A stretch of 64,000 nucleotides of DNA from contig JBDRLU010000002.1 of NCBI GenBank assembly GCA_043812795.1, positions 1 to 64,000 on the forward strand, given 5' to 3'. How positions within the stretch are numbered: the stretch's first letter is position 1; each line of letters begins with the position of its first letter. Source of the stretch: JBDRLU01 sp043812795 (GTDB taxonomy: Bacteria; Chloroflexota; Dehalococcoidia; Dehalococcoidales; UBA2162). Below are positions 53,499 to 62,615 of the stretch, piece by piece. Below the pieces are notes generated by a model, which saw only the letters and a program-made list of their open reading frames with translations, ran no database searches and was not told where the DNA came from. The position numbers were made by a program, and so were the translations under genes.

Positions 53499-54671
53499 AT
53501 GGCAATTAACGAGCGGAGATGGGTTATCCCGGCTTTCTGGGACAAGGAATATCTGGTGGAATTGGAGAAGGAAGGCCTCATCCCGTCTATTTACGAAGTC
53601 TATGGTTCCCTGTCCAGTTCCCCGATGGGTAGTATGCGTACCCGGGCTTCACTCCCTGAAGCCACCACCAAAGACATCGGCGATTTCGTCCAGAAACTGC
53701 ATACCAAGGGGATTAAGTTCAGCTATGCTCTCAATGCTATGACTTTCCGTAATTCGGAATATACCGCCGGAGGGCGCAAAGAAATATTCAAGTTCCTGGA
53801 CTGGCTGAAAGAGATAAGGGCCGACTCGGTGATTATTGCCAATCCCTTTCTGGCCAAACTGATTAAAGAACATTATACCTTTGAGGTCAGTGTATCGTCG
53901 GTTGCCTGCGTTGATTCCGTACAGAAAGCGGCCGATTGGCAGGAGATGAAGGTGGCCAGCATAAAATTACCGCTGGTGGCGAACCGTAATTTTTTATTGC
54001 TCCGGAGCATAATAAAAAATACTACGGCCGAGGTGGAAGTCATGGTCAACCAGCTCTGCCTTTACCAGTGCCCTTTTGAAAGGTACCATACCGTCACCAC
54101 TTATACTGATTCCCAGGCGGCCAAGAGGTGGGGAAAAGCACCCGCCTTTCTCGATTGGTGCCGTTTGAACTGTAATCTGATACGCTGGGGAAATCCAGCC
54201 GAGCTCATCAAATCTCCCTTCATCAGGCCGGAAGACGTGCCTCTCTACCGGCGCTGCGGCGTAAAGTTTTTCAAGATAGTCGGCCGGAATAAGAGGATGC
54301 GTAACCGGATAGTAACGGTAATTAAGGCGTACCAGACCGGGAAATGGCCGGGTAATCTACTGGATATTGTCGGTATTAATGAAAACCCGCCGCCTTTTGA
54401 AATGACGCAATACTATCCCGCCAGTGATTTCGAAAAGTACTTTACCGAACCGCTCTACTATGTGGATAATCCCAAACTGGCCGGATTTATCAATTATTTC
54501 ATTGAGAACGGCCAGAAATGTTCTTATCTGTGCGGCACCTGCCAGTATTGCGACCAGACGGCGAATCGAGTTGTCCGGTTGCCTTCCGAAGAGAGATTGA
54601 AGAAATTCCTTGACGCGCTGAATGAACTGGACGCCGCTACCAAAACGAAAGAGAGCCGTCTCTTTGCTTAG
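53499..54671 (+). CDS. Cys-rich U32-peptidase-like protein
   Basis: The 390-residue protein resembles U32-family proteins such as UbiU/UbiV (FSYALNAMTFRNSEY; VSVSSVACVDSV). Cys residues occur in CLYQCPFERYH, CRLNC, RRCGVKFFKIVGR and CSYLCGTCQYC, so it may bind an Fe-S cluster, as UbiU and UbiV do. Those act in oxygen-independent ring hydroxylation; others modify RNA. It is placed between the permease and the binding protein. Confidence 0.75.
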   Translation: MAINERRWVIPAFWDKEYLVELEKEGLIPSIYEVYGSLSSSPMGSMRTRASLPEATTKDIGDFVQKLHTKGIKFSYALNAMTFRNSEYTAGGRKEIFKFLDWLKEIRADSVIIANPFLAKLIKEHYTFEVSVSSVACVDSVQKAADWQEMKVASIKLPLVANRNFLLLRSIIKNTTAEVEVMVNQLCLYQCPFERYHTVTTYTDSQAAKRWGKAPAFLDWCRLNCNLIRWGNPAELIKSPFIRPEDVPLYRRCGVKFFKIVGRNKRMRNRIVTVIKAYQTGKWPGNLLDIVGINENPPPFEMTQYYPASDFEKYFTEPLYYVDNPKLAGFINYFIENGQKCSYLCGTCQYCDQTANRVVRLPSEERLKKFLDALNELDAATKTKESRLFA

Positions 54672-54706
54672 TATGCTACGCGAGCTTGAATTAACTTGGA
54701 GGTGTT

Positions 54707-55636
54707 ATGCTAAAACGACTAACTCCCGTCCTGCTCCTGATGGCTATTTTATTCGCTGGTTGTGCGCCGGCCACGTCACAACAAGAGCCGAGTCTGAAGA
54801 TTGGCTCGTTGCCGCGCATTATCGACCTGCCGGCCTACGTGGCCCAGCAAGAAGGATTATTTGAGCGGCAAGGCGTTAAAGTAGAGATAGTGCCTTTCCG
54901 CAGTACGGTGGAGATGAATACCGCTTTGCTCGCCGAGCAACTCGATGGGATTATCCAGGATGTTTTTGAAGCGGTCAACATGAATAAAGAGCAGCCTACA
55001 GTGAAACTGGTCGGCCGTGCGATAATGCCTCGAATGTTCCAGATTATTGCTGCCAAAGACAGCGGTATTAATAGCGTGTCCCAGTTGAAAGGTAAACAGG
55101 TAGCCGTGGCTACCAGTACCATCATCGATTATGGCCTTGACCGGTTACTGGTGGCTAATGGTCTGAACAGTGATGATATAACGAGAGTAAATATCCCGAG
55201 TATGCCGCTGCGCCTCGAGGCATTAAACCAGGGACAGGTGCCGGTGGCGGCACTGAGCCGGCCTTTGTCTGATATGGCGGTGCTCGGTGGGGGTAAGATT
55301 GTTGTTGAGGACGATAAAGAACCTTTTGCCGGGCCGGGACTCGTTTTCTCGCTAACTGCGTTGAAAAATAAATCGGAAGCAATTAGCCGGTGTGTTGCGG
55401 CTTGGCAGGAGGCGGTTGAGGCTATCAACGCTGAGCCGGCGAAATACGAGAGTTTGCTGGCCGAAATTGCTCTCGCCCCAGCTTCGGTAAGTCTTGAGGT
55501 ACCTACTTTTCCTTTGCTGGCTCTGCCGTCCGAAGCCGAGGTGAAATCGGTGGTTGACTGGTTCATCGCTAAGGGATTGGCCAGCAAGCCACTGGCTTAT
55601 TCCGACGTGGTGGAGACGAAGTATCTGGCAAAGTGA
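54707..55636 (+). CDS. ABC substrate-binding lipoprotein (NMT1/SsuA-like)
   Basis: The 309-residue protein has a signal with lipobox LFAGC (Cys about residue 19), then the family pattern IDLPAYVAQQEGLFERQGVK and SQLKGKQVAVATST. It captures the transport substrate outside the membrane. The ligand is not deducible; related proteins bind sulfonates, nitrate, pyrimidine precursors or aromatic acids. Confidence 0.88.
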   Translation: MLKRLTPVLLLMAILFAGCAPATSQQEPSLKIGSLPRIIDLPAYVAQQEGLFERQGVKVEIVPFRSTVEMNTALLAEQLDGIIQDVFEAVNMNKEQPTVKLVGRAIMPRMFQIIAAKDSGINSVSQLKGKQVAVATSTIIDYGLDRLLVANGLNSDDITRVNIPSMPLRLEALNQGQVPVAALSRPLSDMAVLGGGKIVVEDDKEPFAGPGLVFSLTALKNKSEAISRCVAAWQEAVEAINAEPAKYESLLAEIALAPASVSLEVPTFPLLALPSEAEVKSVVDWFIAKGLASKPLAYSDVVETKYLAK

Positions 55637-55648
55637 TGAGTTGGTAAC

Positions 55649-56326
55649 ATGGCCACGGTTAGGAGAATTCCACTACCTCAGGAACCTATCGCTGAATTGC
55701 AGGCCGTCCTTGAATACGATAAAGGCGCCCGGTGCTACATCATGCCGGAATACAAATACTTCGTCCGAAAGATTTTGAACAGGGGGATACGAGGGGGCCG
55801 GGTACTGGATATCGGCACGGGGTCGGGGCGACTGGCGATTGAACTGGCCAAGAGAAAAAGCTGCGATTTTGAAATTATTGCTCTCGATATCTCCGAGAAT
55901 ATGGTGCGGCAAGCGAGAGCCAATGCCCGGCAAGCCGGCGTCGATAAGAAAATTAAATTCATGGTCGGTACGGCGGCGGCTCTTCCTTTTCCGGCCGGTT
56001 CCTTCGACCTCGTGATGAGCTACGCTTCATTGCACCACTGGTTCGAACCGGTAGCCGTGTTCAATGAAATCGGGCGGGTGGTAAAAGAAGCTGGAACTTA
56101 CATTATCCGTGATAATAAGAGGCTGTATCACAATCCCCTATGGAAACCGGTTATCTGGCTGATGTCCCGCTTTATGAATAAGCGGCACCGGGAAAACTGG
56201 CCGAAAGCAATTATGGCCAGCTATACTGTCCCAGAAATCAGAGAAATACTGGACCAATCTGAGCTTAAGAAATGGTGCGTAAAGAGCGACTTCGTGGGGG
56301 TTGACCTGTCTATCGAATCACGCTAG
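55649..56326 (+). CDS. SAM-dependent methyltransferase (UbiE-like)
   Basis: The 225-residue class I enzyme has motif I LDIGTGSGRLAIELA and ALDISENMVRQAR. Motif VMSYASLHHW is near UbiE/MenG-type post-I motifs. It ends the operon and overlaps the convergent DsrK-like gene by 4 bases. A prenylated-ring C- or O-methylation role is an inference from the neighbours. Confidence 0.8.
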   Translation: MATVRRIPLPQEPIAELQAVLEYDKGARCYIMPEYKYFVRKILNRGIRGGRVLDIGTGSGRLAIELAKRKSCDFEIIALDISENMVRQARANARQAGVDKKIKFMVGTAAALPFPAGSFDLVMSYASLHHWFEPVAVFNEIGRVVKEAGTYIIRDNKRLYHNPLWKPVIWLMSRFMNKRHRENWPKAIMASYTVPEIREILDQSELKKWCVKSDFVGVDLSIESR

Positions 56327-57864
56327 AGGACGAGGGCGTAGCCGACCATATCAATCAGGCCGTGGACGGTAGCGCCCGTCTTGTAGTAAGCCATCGTGTT
56401 GGGGAGCTGGGCTTTACAGATAGCACAGGGGGCAATCAAGATAAGGGCGCCGGTAGCTTTGACCTGCTCGGCTTTCGGTTTGGAGAACTTCATTCTTAAG
56501 TCCATCAACTCATCCATGAGTATACCCGAACCTCCACCGCAGCAGAAGTTTCTGTCGCCATTGGGCCACATCTCTCTGAAATCCTCGCAGACGGCCTTTA
56601 CAATCTGGCGCGGCTGTTCGATATAGCCCGCCGCGCGGCTCATGTTACACGGGTCATGGAGAGTCACCGGTAACGGGTTAGCCGATGGGTCGAGCTTTAT
56701 TCTTTTGTCCCGGATATAGTCCAGGGTTTCGTCCATCAAGTGGGTCAGTTTGTAAGGCATGGGTTTGCTGAGCTGGGAGGTAAACATCTTCCATGTCCTC
56801 CAGCCATGCCCGCATTCACCGGCTACAATCCGCTTTGCCTTCAGCCGCCTCGCCTCGTCAATTAAGAGGTTGTTGTGTCTCTTCATGGCGGCGTAGTCGA
56901 AGAACAGGCCGAAGTTAGCCGTCTCGATAATCTTGCTGCTTAGCGTCCAGCTTGTTCCGGCGGCATAGAACATTTTGGCGGCACCTTTTAAACTCTCGAA
57001 AGTGACGAAGAACTCGGAAGACGATGGATTAAAAAGTACCTCAGCACCTTCGTTGTCGATAGGGAGGGGGATATCTTTCCCGGTCTCCTCCTTCATCTCT
57101 TCCTCGATGAATTTACAGGTATCCGCCATTGCTTTCGGAGGTATAGCGATATTATTACCGAACTTCTGGGCACCCTTGGCGACGGAGGCGACGAAGTCGG
57201 GGACGATGCCCAGGTTGGTTAATATCTGCCGGCCCATGATAGTTATCTCACAGGTGTCCAGCCCGAAGGGGCAGATGACAGCGCAGCGTCGGCACTCATT
57301 ACACTGATAGAAATATTTGTACCAGAGGTCTATTGTCTCCGGGCTGATATCTTCTCCACCGGCGAACCTGCCGAAAAACCGTCCGGCGCGGGTGAAGTAC
57401 CTCTTATAGATTTTACGCATCAGTTCGACCCGGCCGACCGGGGCATTATTGGGGTCGCCGGTGCCGAGGTAGGTATGGCAGGCTTTGACGCAGGCACCAC
57501 ATTTACTGCAAATATCCATGATGAGAAGCAACGACCGGAAGTTCTCCCTCGTTTCACCCAGTAAATCGAGAGCTCTTTGTGGCGTTTGTTCCCGCGGTGT
57601 CGGCTCGGGAGTACCCAGGATAGCTAAGTCTTGCGGTCTGGCCCTAAAGGGCCGGTCGGTAGATTTTTTGACCAGTCCCTCGACCATTTTAGCGACCATT
57701 TCCACTTCATCGGCCGGTGTAAGGTGGTACTTCTGGCGGTCGGCGTCGCTTACCTGCGGCGTGCCACGGCTATCATATTCCGCTTTGTCAGGTGGGGTGG
57801 TAATCTTACGGATATATTCGTCCAAGGCTCTTTGTTCGCTCTCGCTGATTTTTTCGGTCTTCAT
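56323..57864 (-). CDS. DsrK/HdrD-like Fe-S oxidoreductase
   Basis: The 513-residue protein has two 4Fe-4S ferredoxin sites (CSKCGACVKACH and CNECRRCAVICPFG) followed by CCG-domain motifs (GECGHGW; LHDPCNMSRAAG; NFCCGGGSG) near the C-terminus. The order resembles DsrK and HdrD, which handle thiol/disulfide chemistry at the cytoplasmic membrane. DsrJ, O and P are not here. Downstream partner DsrM lies upstream with a 4-base overlap. Confidence 0.88.
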   Translation of the reverse strand: MKTEKISESEQRALDEYIRKITTPPDKAEYDSRGTPQVSDADRQKYHLTPADEVEMVAKMVEGLVKKSTDRPFRARPQDLAILGTPEPTPREQTPQRALDLLGETRENFRSLLLIMDICSKCGACVKACHTYLGTGDPNNAPVGRVELMRKIYKRYFTRAGRFFGRFAGGEDISPETIDLWYKYFYQCNECRRCAVICPFGLDTCEITIMGRQILTNLGIVPDFVASVAKGAQKFGNNIAIPPKAMADTCKFIEEEMKEETGKDIPLPIDNEGAEVLFNPSSSEFFVTFESLKGAAKMFYAAGTSWTLSSKIIETANFGLFFDYAAMKRHNNLLIDEARRLKAKRIVAGECGHGWRTWKMFTSQLSKPMPYKLTHLMDETLDYIRDKRIKLDPSANPLPVTLHDPCNMSRAAGYIEQPRQIVKAVCEDFREMWPNGDRNFCCGGGSGILMDELMDLRMKFSKPKAEQVKATGALILIAPCAICKAQLPNTMAYYKTGATVHGLIDMVGYALVL

Positions 57865-58604
57865 TTGACGACAGCCCCTCCCGGGACAAGCGGTTCTTCT
57901 TTCTGCGTTATCGTCCAGCGGTTAACGATTTGTCCTAGAGGATGGAATAGTTTGCTGAAGGGGAAATAGATAAATAAGGTGAAAGCGGTGGCAACGTGGA
58001 CCGGAAAAATCCAGCTACCGGCGACGACATAGGGATGGAAAGTGGCCAGGCCCAGGCCCCATTTCATCACTTCCGCCATATCAACCTCGGTGAAGAAACT
58101 CATGTAGGTACCGTTAACCACGTGGAAGAGGATTAAGCCAAGAGCAACGTAATCGGTGGGTATGGTAATCCTTCTCACTTCCGGGGTAAAAAGACGCTTG
58201 AAGAGCAAGATGAGCAAAGTGGCAATTAGCGGGAAGGAGAAGGTAGCGGCTACATAGAGAATAGCTTTGCCCTGAGGGATAACGAGAGGTGTCCACAGTT
58301 CGATGCCGGCATCGATTAAGCCAAAAAAGTGAGTGCCTACCAGGACGACTAAAGCACAAATGTGCATTATCCAGGCGATAACCCAGAGGACTTTATCGCT
58401 TCTGAGCAGACTGATGAAGAGGAAAAACTCGGCGGCGATTTTACCGGTTGCCGCCTTCCAGGTTGTTTTAGCCGGGGCTAGGCCGATGCGCAATGGCACG
58501 GGTGTCTGTAACCAGTACCAGAGACGATAGGCAGTGCCCAAGACGAAGATAATAATCGCGATGTAAGGAAAGATACCCTCAATGAAGAAAGCTAGACCAT
58601 TCAT
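57861..58604 (-). CDS. DsrM/nitrate-reductase-gamma-like cytochrome b subunit
   Basis: The 247-residue protein has about five membrane helices with His candidates for heme b (IMHICALVVLVGTHFFG; LFHVVNGTY; FPVHVATAFT). It should exchange electrons between a quinone-type carrier and the DsrK-like subunit. It overlaps the DsrK-like start by 4 bases. Confidence 0.85.
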   Translation of the reverse strand: MNGLAFFIEGIFPYIAIIIFVLGTAYRLWYWLQTPVPLRIGLAPAKTTWKAATGKIAAEFFLFISLLRSDKVLWVIAWIMHICALVVLVGTHFFGLIDAGIELWTPLVIPQGKAILYVAATFSFPLIATLLILLFKRLFTPEVRRITIPTDYVALGLILFHVVNGTYMSFFTEVDMAEVMKWGLGLATFHPYVVAGSWIFPVHVATAFTLFIYFPFSKLFHPLGQIVNRWTITQKEEPLVPGGAVVK

Positions 58605-58741
58605 TCAGACGTTAGTTTCACCTCGCAAAGCCTCTGGTATGTTAACATAAGTAGGGGATGAGGGTCAAGTCCTGTGAGTACAATTTTATCCGTACCAGCG
58701 CTGGATTTGCCGGGATGCCTTCTTTGGTTGCGGCTCATTCA

Positions 58742-58924
58742 CTAGGTTAAAACGAGGGCGGCATATATGGCAAACGCAGCGATAGCAATAAGAACGAGGA
58801 TACCCATGATGGAGGCGAGACGCCATCGGCCTATCTTGTGGCCCAGGTAATCACCAATGACGGTCACAGCAGCGACGCCGACAATTAACTCGACAATAGT
58901 AATGGCCGTCTTTAATTCAAGCAT
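58742..58924 (-). CDS. Small membrane protein near DsrMK
   Basis: The 60-residue protein has two hydrophobic helices around a short KIGRWR loop. It shares orientation with DsrMK and the 85-residue neighbour. The function is unknown; it may be a small subunit of the redox complex. Confidence 0.55.
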   Translation of the reverse strand: MLELKTAITIVELIVGVAAVTVIGDYLGHKIGRWRLASIMGILVLIAIAAFAIYAALVLT

Positions 58925-58939
58925 AGACTTCTCTCCTCA

Positions 58940-59197
58940 TCAGCTACGTAGCATAAAAACCGTGCCCATAGCTATCATCACCAGGCCGATGGCAATGGCA
59001 ATCCAGCCGCCTATTTTCAAGGCGCCGGGTTCCGGACGTGCCGGCCAGTGTTCGAAGAACTCTCTCTTATCCATGTGGGTTAACAGAGAGCGGTCGTAAT
59101 TACTTTGTTCGTGTTTACCCCAGAAGAAAGAGATTAGGCCGAGGAGGATAAAAAGACCGCCCACAGCCATAAGCGCCAGCCAATCCTGCTCAAACAT
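58940..59197 (-). CDS. Small membrane protein near DsrMK (second)
   Basis: The 85-residue protein has two helices (about residues 8-26 and 62-82) separated by a charged loop with HEQSNYDRSLLTHMDKREFF. It is 15 bases ahead of the 60-residue gene. The function is unknown. Confidence 0.55.
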   Translation of the reverse strand: MFEQDWLALMAVGGLFILLGLISFFWGKHEQSNYDRSLLTHMDKREFFEHWPARPEPGALKIGGWIAIAIGLVMIAMGTVFMLRS

Positions 59198-59290
59198 CTT
59201 TTACCCCTACTTATTTCGGGATTTGACTTGATTATAGCGCTTTGGGCTGTGTTTGCAATAGGCCAGGTTTTTTGATGTTCTATTAGTCAG

Positions 59291-59340
59291 TGTCATTGCG
59301 AGTCCTTCGTCGTCCTTCTTAAGGAGGACTCGCAATGACA
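59291..59340. repeat. Perfect palindromic TCATTGCGAG repeat
   Basis: TGTCATTGCGAGTCC (59291-59305) is the exact complement of GGACTCGCAATGACA (59326-59340). It is related to 1691 and 43323. It sits between the membrane-protein genes and the end of rplL, where rpoB often follows in other bacteria. Confidence 0.8.
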
Positions 59341-59368
59341 AATGATTGTTGTGCCTAAGATGATTGGG

Positions 59369-59776
59369 CTAAGAAACCTCAGCCGTGGCCCCGGCTGCTT
59401 CCAGTTTAGCTTTGGCGGCGGCGGCCTCATCCTTGGTGACTTTTTCTTTTACCGGCTTGGGGGCGCCTTCAACCAGGTCTTTGGACTCCTTCAGTCCCAG
59501 GGAGGTCAATTCCCGCACGGCCCTGATGACGTTGATTTTATTGGCGCCGACATCTTTGAGGATGACGTCGAACTCCGTTTTCTCTTCCTCAGCGGGGGCA
59601 GCGGCTGCGCCCGCAGCACCTCCGGCGGGTGCCGCCATCATCGGCGCGGCTGCGGTGATGCCGAATTCCTTTTCCATCGCTTTAACCAGTTCGGCCAACT
59701 CAAGGACAGTCATGCCCTTGATTTTGGCTAAGATTTCCTCGGTGGCAGCACTTTGCGTTGCTTCAGTTTCTGGCAT
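59369..59776 (-). CDS. rplL: 50S ribosomal protein L7/L12
   Basis: The 135-residue protein has the N-terminal dimer region (MTVLELAELVKAMEKEFG), an Ala/Gly-rich hinge and the C-terminal globular domain (EFDVILKDVGANKINVIRAVRELT). It forms the flexible stalk with L10. Confidence 0.97.
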   Translation of the reverse strand: MPETEATQSAATEEILAKIKGMTVLELAELVKAMEKEFGITAAAPMMAAPAGGAAGAAAAPAEEEKTEFDVILKDVGANKINVIRAVRELTSLGLKESKDLVEGAPKPVKEKVTKDEAAAAKAKLEAAGATAEVS

Positions 59777-59777
59777 T

Positions 59778-60311
59778 TTAGTTTCCCTCCATTTGTTTAA
59801 TTCTACCGTTTAATACTCCGATGAACCCCTGAATCGGGGAGGCTAAATGAGCGAGTAAATTGGCTACCGGGCTTTGCATCTGGCCGATAACTCTGGCGAG
59901 CAGCACTTCTCTTGATGGTAATGTGGCTAGCGTCATTACTTCGTGTGAAGTAAGCAGCCGGTCACCCAGGAAGCCTCCCTTGATGAACGTATCGGCTTTG
60001 GTCTCACGGCCGAAATCGGCTAAAACTTTAACCGGTTTAGCGTAATCTCCGGAACCAAGCGCAATAGCCACTGGGCCTTCGAACAGGCTGACCAATTCCG
60101 TCTTTCCGGCTTTCTTGGCTGCCGACCGGGCGAGCGTATTCTTTACTACCTGATAATCTACGCCTGACTCCTGTAGCTTGCGGCGTAAAGCCGTCAGCTC
60201 GAGTGTTGAGAAGCCGCGGTAGTCAGTGAGGACGCCCAGGTTGCTCTTGGCCAGGGCGGCCTCTAACCCGTCAATAATCTGTGCCTTTTTCCCTTTCGAA
60301 CTTCTGGCCAT
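59778..60311 (-). CDS. rplJ: 50S ribosomal protein L10
   Basis: The 177-residue protein has the L10 pattern LTDYRGFSTLELTALRRKL and ALGSGDYAKPVKVLADF. It anchors L7/L12. The gene follows its own leader with an attenuator-like terminator at 60348-60381. Confidence 0.96.
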   Translation of the reverse strand: MARSSKGKKAQIIDGLEAALAKSNLGVLTDYRGFSTLELTALRRKLQESGVDYQVVKNTLARSAAKKAGKTELVSLFEGPVAIALGSGDYAKPVKVLADFGRETKADTFIKGGFLGDRLLTSHEVMTLATLPSREVLLARVIGQMQSPVANLLAHLASPIQGFIGVLNGRIKQMEGN

Positions 60312-60347
60312 CTTTCTTATCTCCTAATTCGCTACTATTTCTGCCTG

Positions 60348-60500
60348 AAAAAAAAGTCCTTGTGCCGATTGCACAAGGACTCGCACTCTTTTCCGCTTTT
60401 TTGCGGAATGATGAGAATCGTAAGTCAATGTCTTCCTCGGCGGGCGGACTGGTTTAAGCCGTAAACGGCACCCACTGTCTCAGGATGATTAAATTTTCCC
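60348..60500 (-). promoter_or_regulatory. L10 leader with attenuator-like terminator
   Basis: On the minus strand, CCTGAGACAGTGGGTGCC and CCGCCCGCCGAGG match the ribosomal L10 leader pattern. A perfect 11-bp hairpin (AGTCCTTGTGC, 60355-60365 and 60371-60381) with eight T bases follows (60348-60355). It lies 37 bases before rplJ and likely lets L10-L7/L12 repress rplJL. Confidence 0.88.
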
Positions 60501-60540
60501 TTAGTTTGTTATACCTCCAAGAACTCTAGCATATTCTTGC

Positions 60541-61254
60541 TTAAGCGGCAACCAGCGAAAGAGTCGGCTTGAGGTCAAGGGCGATACCTGGCCCCATGGT
60601 CGTGGCCAGCACGGCCGTCTTGATATACTGCCCTTTGACGCTACTGGGCTTGGCCTTGATAATCGCCTCCAGTATGGCGGTCAAATTATCCATTAATTTG
60701 TCTTCCTCAAAACTGACCTTGCCGATAGGGACGTGGATTATTGAGGTCCGGTCCAATTTGAATTCCAGACGTCCTTTACGGGCATCCTCGATTACTCTCG
60801 GTAAGTCATTGGCGGCAACCACGGTGCCGGCTTTGGGGTTGGGCATCAGGCCCTTTCGGCCAATAATCCGGCCCAGTTTGCCTACTTTACCCATCATGTC
60901 CGGGGTAGCGATGGCGACATCGAAATCGAGCCATCCCCCTTCAATCTTGGTGATGATGTCGTCACTGCCGACATGGTCAGCGCCGGCGGTCTCGGCTGTT
61001 CTGGCCGCTTCTCCCTGGGCAAAAACCAGGACCCGGACTTTCTTGCCCAAACCATGCGGTAACAGGGCTACGCCCCGCACTTGCTGGCTGGAATCGCGCG
61101 GGTCAAGACCTGTCCGCAGGTGGAGTTCAACTGTTTCATCGAACTTGGTGTGAGCTGTCTTTTTGGCCAGTCCGATGGCTTCCTTAGGGTCATAGGTCTT
61201 AGCCGGGTCAACCAGCTTTGCGGCTGCTTCGTATTTCTTGCTTTGTTTTACCAT
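60541..61254 (-). CDS. rplA: 50S ribosomal protein L1
   Basis: The 237-residue protein has the L1 core: ETVELHLRTGLDPRDSSQQVRG and LMPNPKAGTVV. It follows rplK by 3 bases. Confidence 0.97.
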   Translation of the reverse strand: MVKQSKKYEAAAKLVDPAKTYDPKEAIGLAKKTAHTKFDETVELHLRTGLDPRDSSQQVRGVALLPHGLGKKVRVLVFAQGEAARTAETAGADHVGSDDIITKIEGGWLDFDVAIATPDMMGKVGKLGRIIGRKGLMPNPKAGTVVAANDLPRVIEDARKGRLEFKLDRTSIIHVPIGKVSFEEDKLMDNLTAILEAIIKAKPSSVKGQYIKTAVLATTMGPGIALDLKPTLSLVAA

Positions 61255-61257
61255 GTT

Positions 61258-61680
61258 CTATTCGACCTCGATTCCCATGCTGCGGGCAGTGCCCTCAACA
61301 ATTCGCTCGGCAGCTTCGATAGTTATCGCGTTCAAGTCTTTCGCCTTGAGCTGAGCTATTTCATGGACTTTATCATGCGATAGGCTGCCGACCCGTTGTG
61401 TTCCCGGGGTGCCGGCTCCTTTTTCCGCGCCGATTGCCTTCTTGAGTAAGTCGGCCGTGGGTGGTGTTTTGGTCACGAAGCTGAACGACCGGTCTTCATA
61501 GATGGTAATTTCGGCCGGGATAATCTGGCCGGCTTGCGCCGAAGTGCGTTCATTGTATTCTTTGCAAAAGCCCATGATGTTGACTCCGTGCTGGCCTAAG
61601 GCCGGCCCGACCGGCGGTGCCGGGTTCGCCTTGCCGGCTGGAATCTGTAGTTTAATTATCGCTTTAACTTTTTTTGCCAC
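61258..61680 (-). CDS. rplK: 50S ribosomal protein L11
   Basis: The 140-residue protein has KLQIPAGKANPAPPVGPALG and HGVNIMGFCKEYN. It forms the GTPase-associated region with L10. Confidence 0.97.
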   Translation of the reverse strand: MAKKVKAIIKLQIPAGKANPAPPVGPALGQHGVNIMGFCKEYNERTSAQAGQIIPAEITIYEDRSFSFVTKTPPTADLLKKAIGAEKGAGTPGTQRVGSLSHDKVHEIAQLKAKDLNAITIEAAERIVEGTARSMGIEVE

Positions 61681-61707
61681 TCTATTTCTCCTTAGGTACC
61701 TTCAGGT

Positions 61708-62256
61708 CTAGAGCCTCTCCACCTGTAACGAGTCGAGCTCTACCGGCGTCTCACGTCCGAAAAGAGTTAACAGCACCTTCACCTTGCCTTTTTCCGGGCT
61801 AATCTCGTCAACTATCCCGACGAAATCAGCGAAGGGGCCATCGGTGACGCGCACGCTTTGTCCCTGCTTAAAACCAACTTTTACCTTGGGTACTTCTTCC
61901 GTCATCTGTTTGTGGATGCGGCTTACTTCGGCCTCCTGTAGTGGGGTCGGTTTCCCGCCGCTACCGACGAAACCGGTTACTCCCGGGGTATTGCGTACGA
62001 TGGACCAGCTCTGGTCGCTCAACTTCATTTGAATCAGGACGTAGCTGGGTAGTATCTTCTTGGTCACCGTGTGTCTCTGCCCGCCTCTAACTTCCACCTC
62101 ATCCTCGGTCGGTATCACTACCTCTCCAATTTCACCCTCGGCATCCATGACTTTGACGCGCTGTTCCAGGTTCTTCTTTACCCGGTCCTCATAGCCCGAG
62201 TAGGTATGGATGACATACCATTGTTTTTCGCTCTTGTCAACTGAAACTTCGTTCAT
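61708..62256 (-). CDS. nusG: Transcription antitermination protein NusG
   Basis: The 182-residue protein has an NGN domain (WYVIHTYSGYEDRVKKNLEQR) and a KOW domain (VRVTDGPFADFVGIVDEI). It binds RNA polymerase. Confidence 0.97.
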   Translation of the reverse strand: MNEVSVDKSEKQWYVIHTYSGYEDRVKKNLEQRVKVMDAEGEIGEVVIPTEDEVEVRGGQRHTVTKKILPSYVLIQMKLSDQSWSIVRNTPGVTGFVGSGGKPTPLQEAEVSRIHKQMTEEVPKVKVGFKQGQSVRVTDGPFADFVGIVDEISPEKGKVKVLLTLFGRETPVELDSLQVERL

Positions 62257-62305
62257 AAGTGTTCCCGTTTAAAATGTTGTCTCTGCTGCCACCATAAGCC
62301 CGTTA

Positions 62306-62524
62306 CTAACCGATAAAAAATGTATCCACGAGTTTGGTAAAGCCAAGATCGATAACGCCAAGGAGTATGGCCATGGCAACAGAGACCAGCAAGACCATGC
62401 CGGTCAAACGGATAGCCTCGTTCCGGTTAAGCCAGATTACTTTCTTTAGTTCGGCGATAATTTCACCCGCCGGCCTAATTCGCGGGCTGCTTGCTTTGGC
62501 CGTACTGGCCGTTCGCTGTTTCAT
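62306..62524 (-). CDS. secE: Protein translocase subunit SecE
   Basis: The 72-residue protein has one C-terminal membrane segment after the amphipathic ELKKVIWLNRNEA helix. It is part of SecYEG. Confidence 0.93.
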   Translation of the reverse strand: MKQRTASTAKASSPRIRPAGEIIAELKKVIWLNRNEAIRLTGMVLLVSVAMAILLGVIDLGFTKLVDTFFIG

Positions 62525-62615
62525 ATAATCTTTTCGTGCCTCTTACTTTAATTAATTCATCTGACGGAATGCCACGGCAAAAAGTCCATCTCTCAACTTT
62601 ACCGGTTGTGGTGAG

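Noticed and set aside
59369..60311. Possible rpoB start after rplL.
   Set aside because: The region past rplL on the minus strand holds a repeat and then the two small membrane-protein genes, so rpoB is not adjacent in this window.
62525..62615. Possible tRNA-Trp between secE and rpmG, common in bacteria.
   Set aside because: No cloverleaf arms or T-arm consensus were found.
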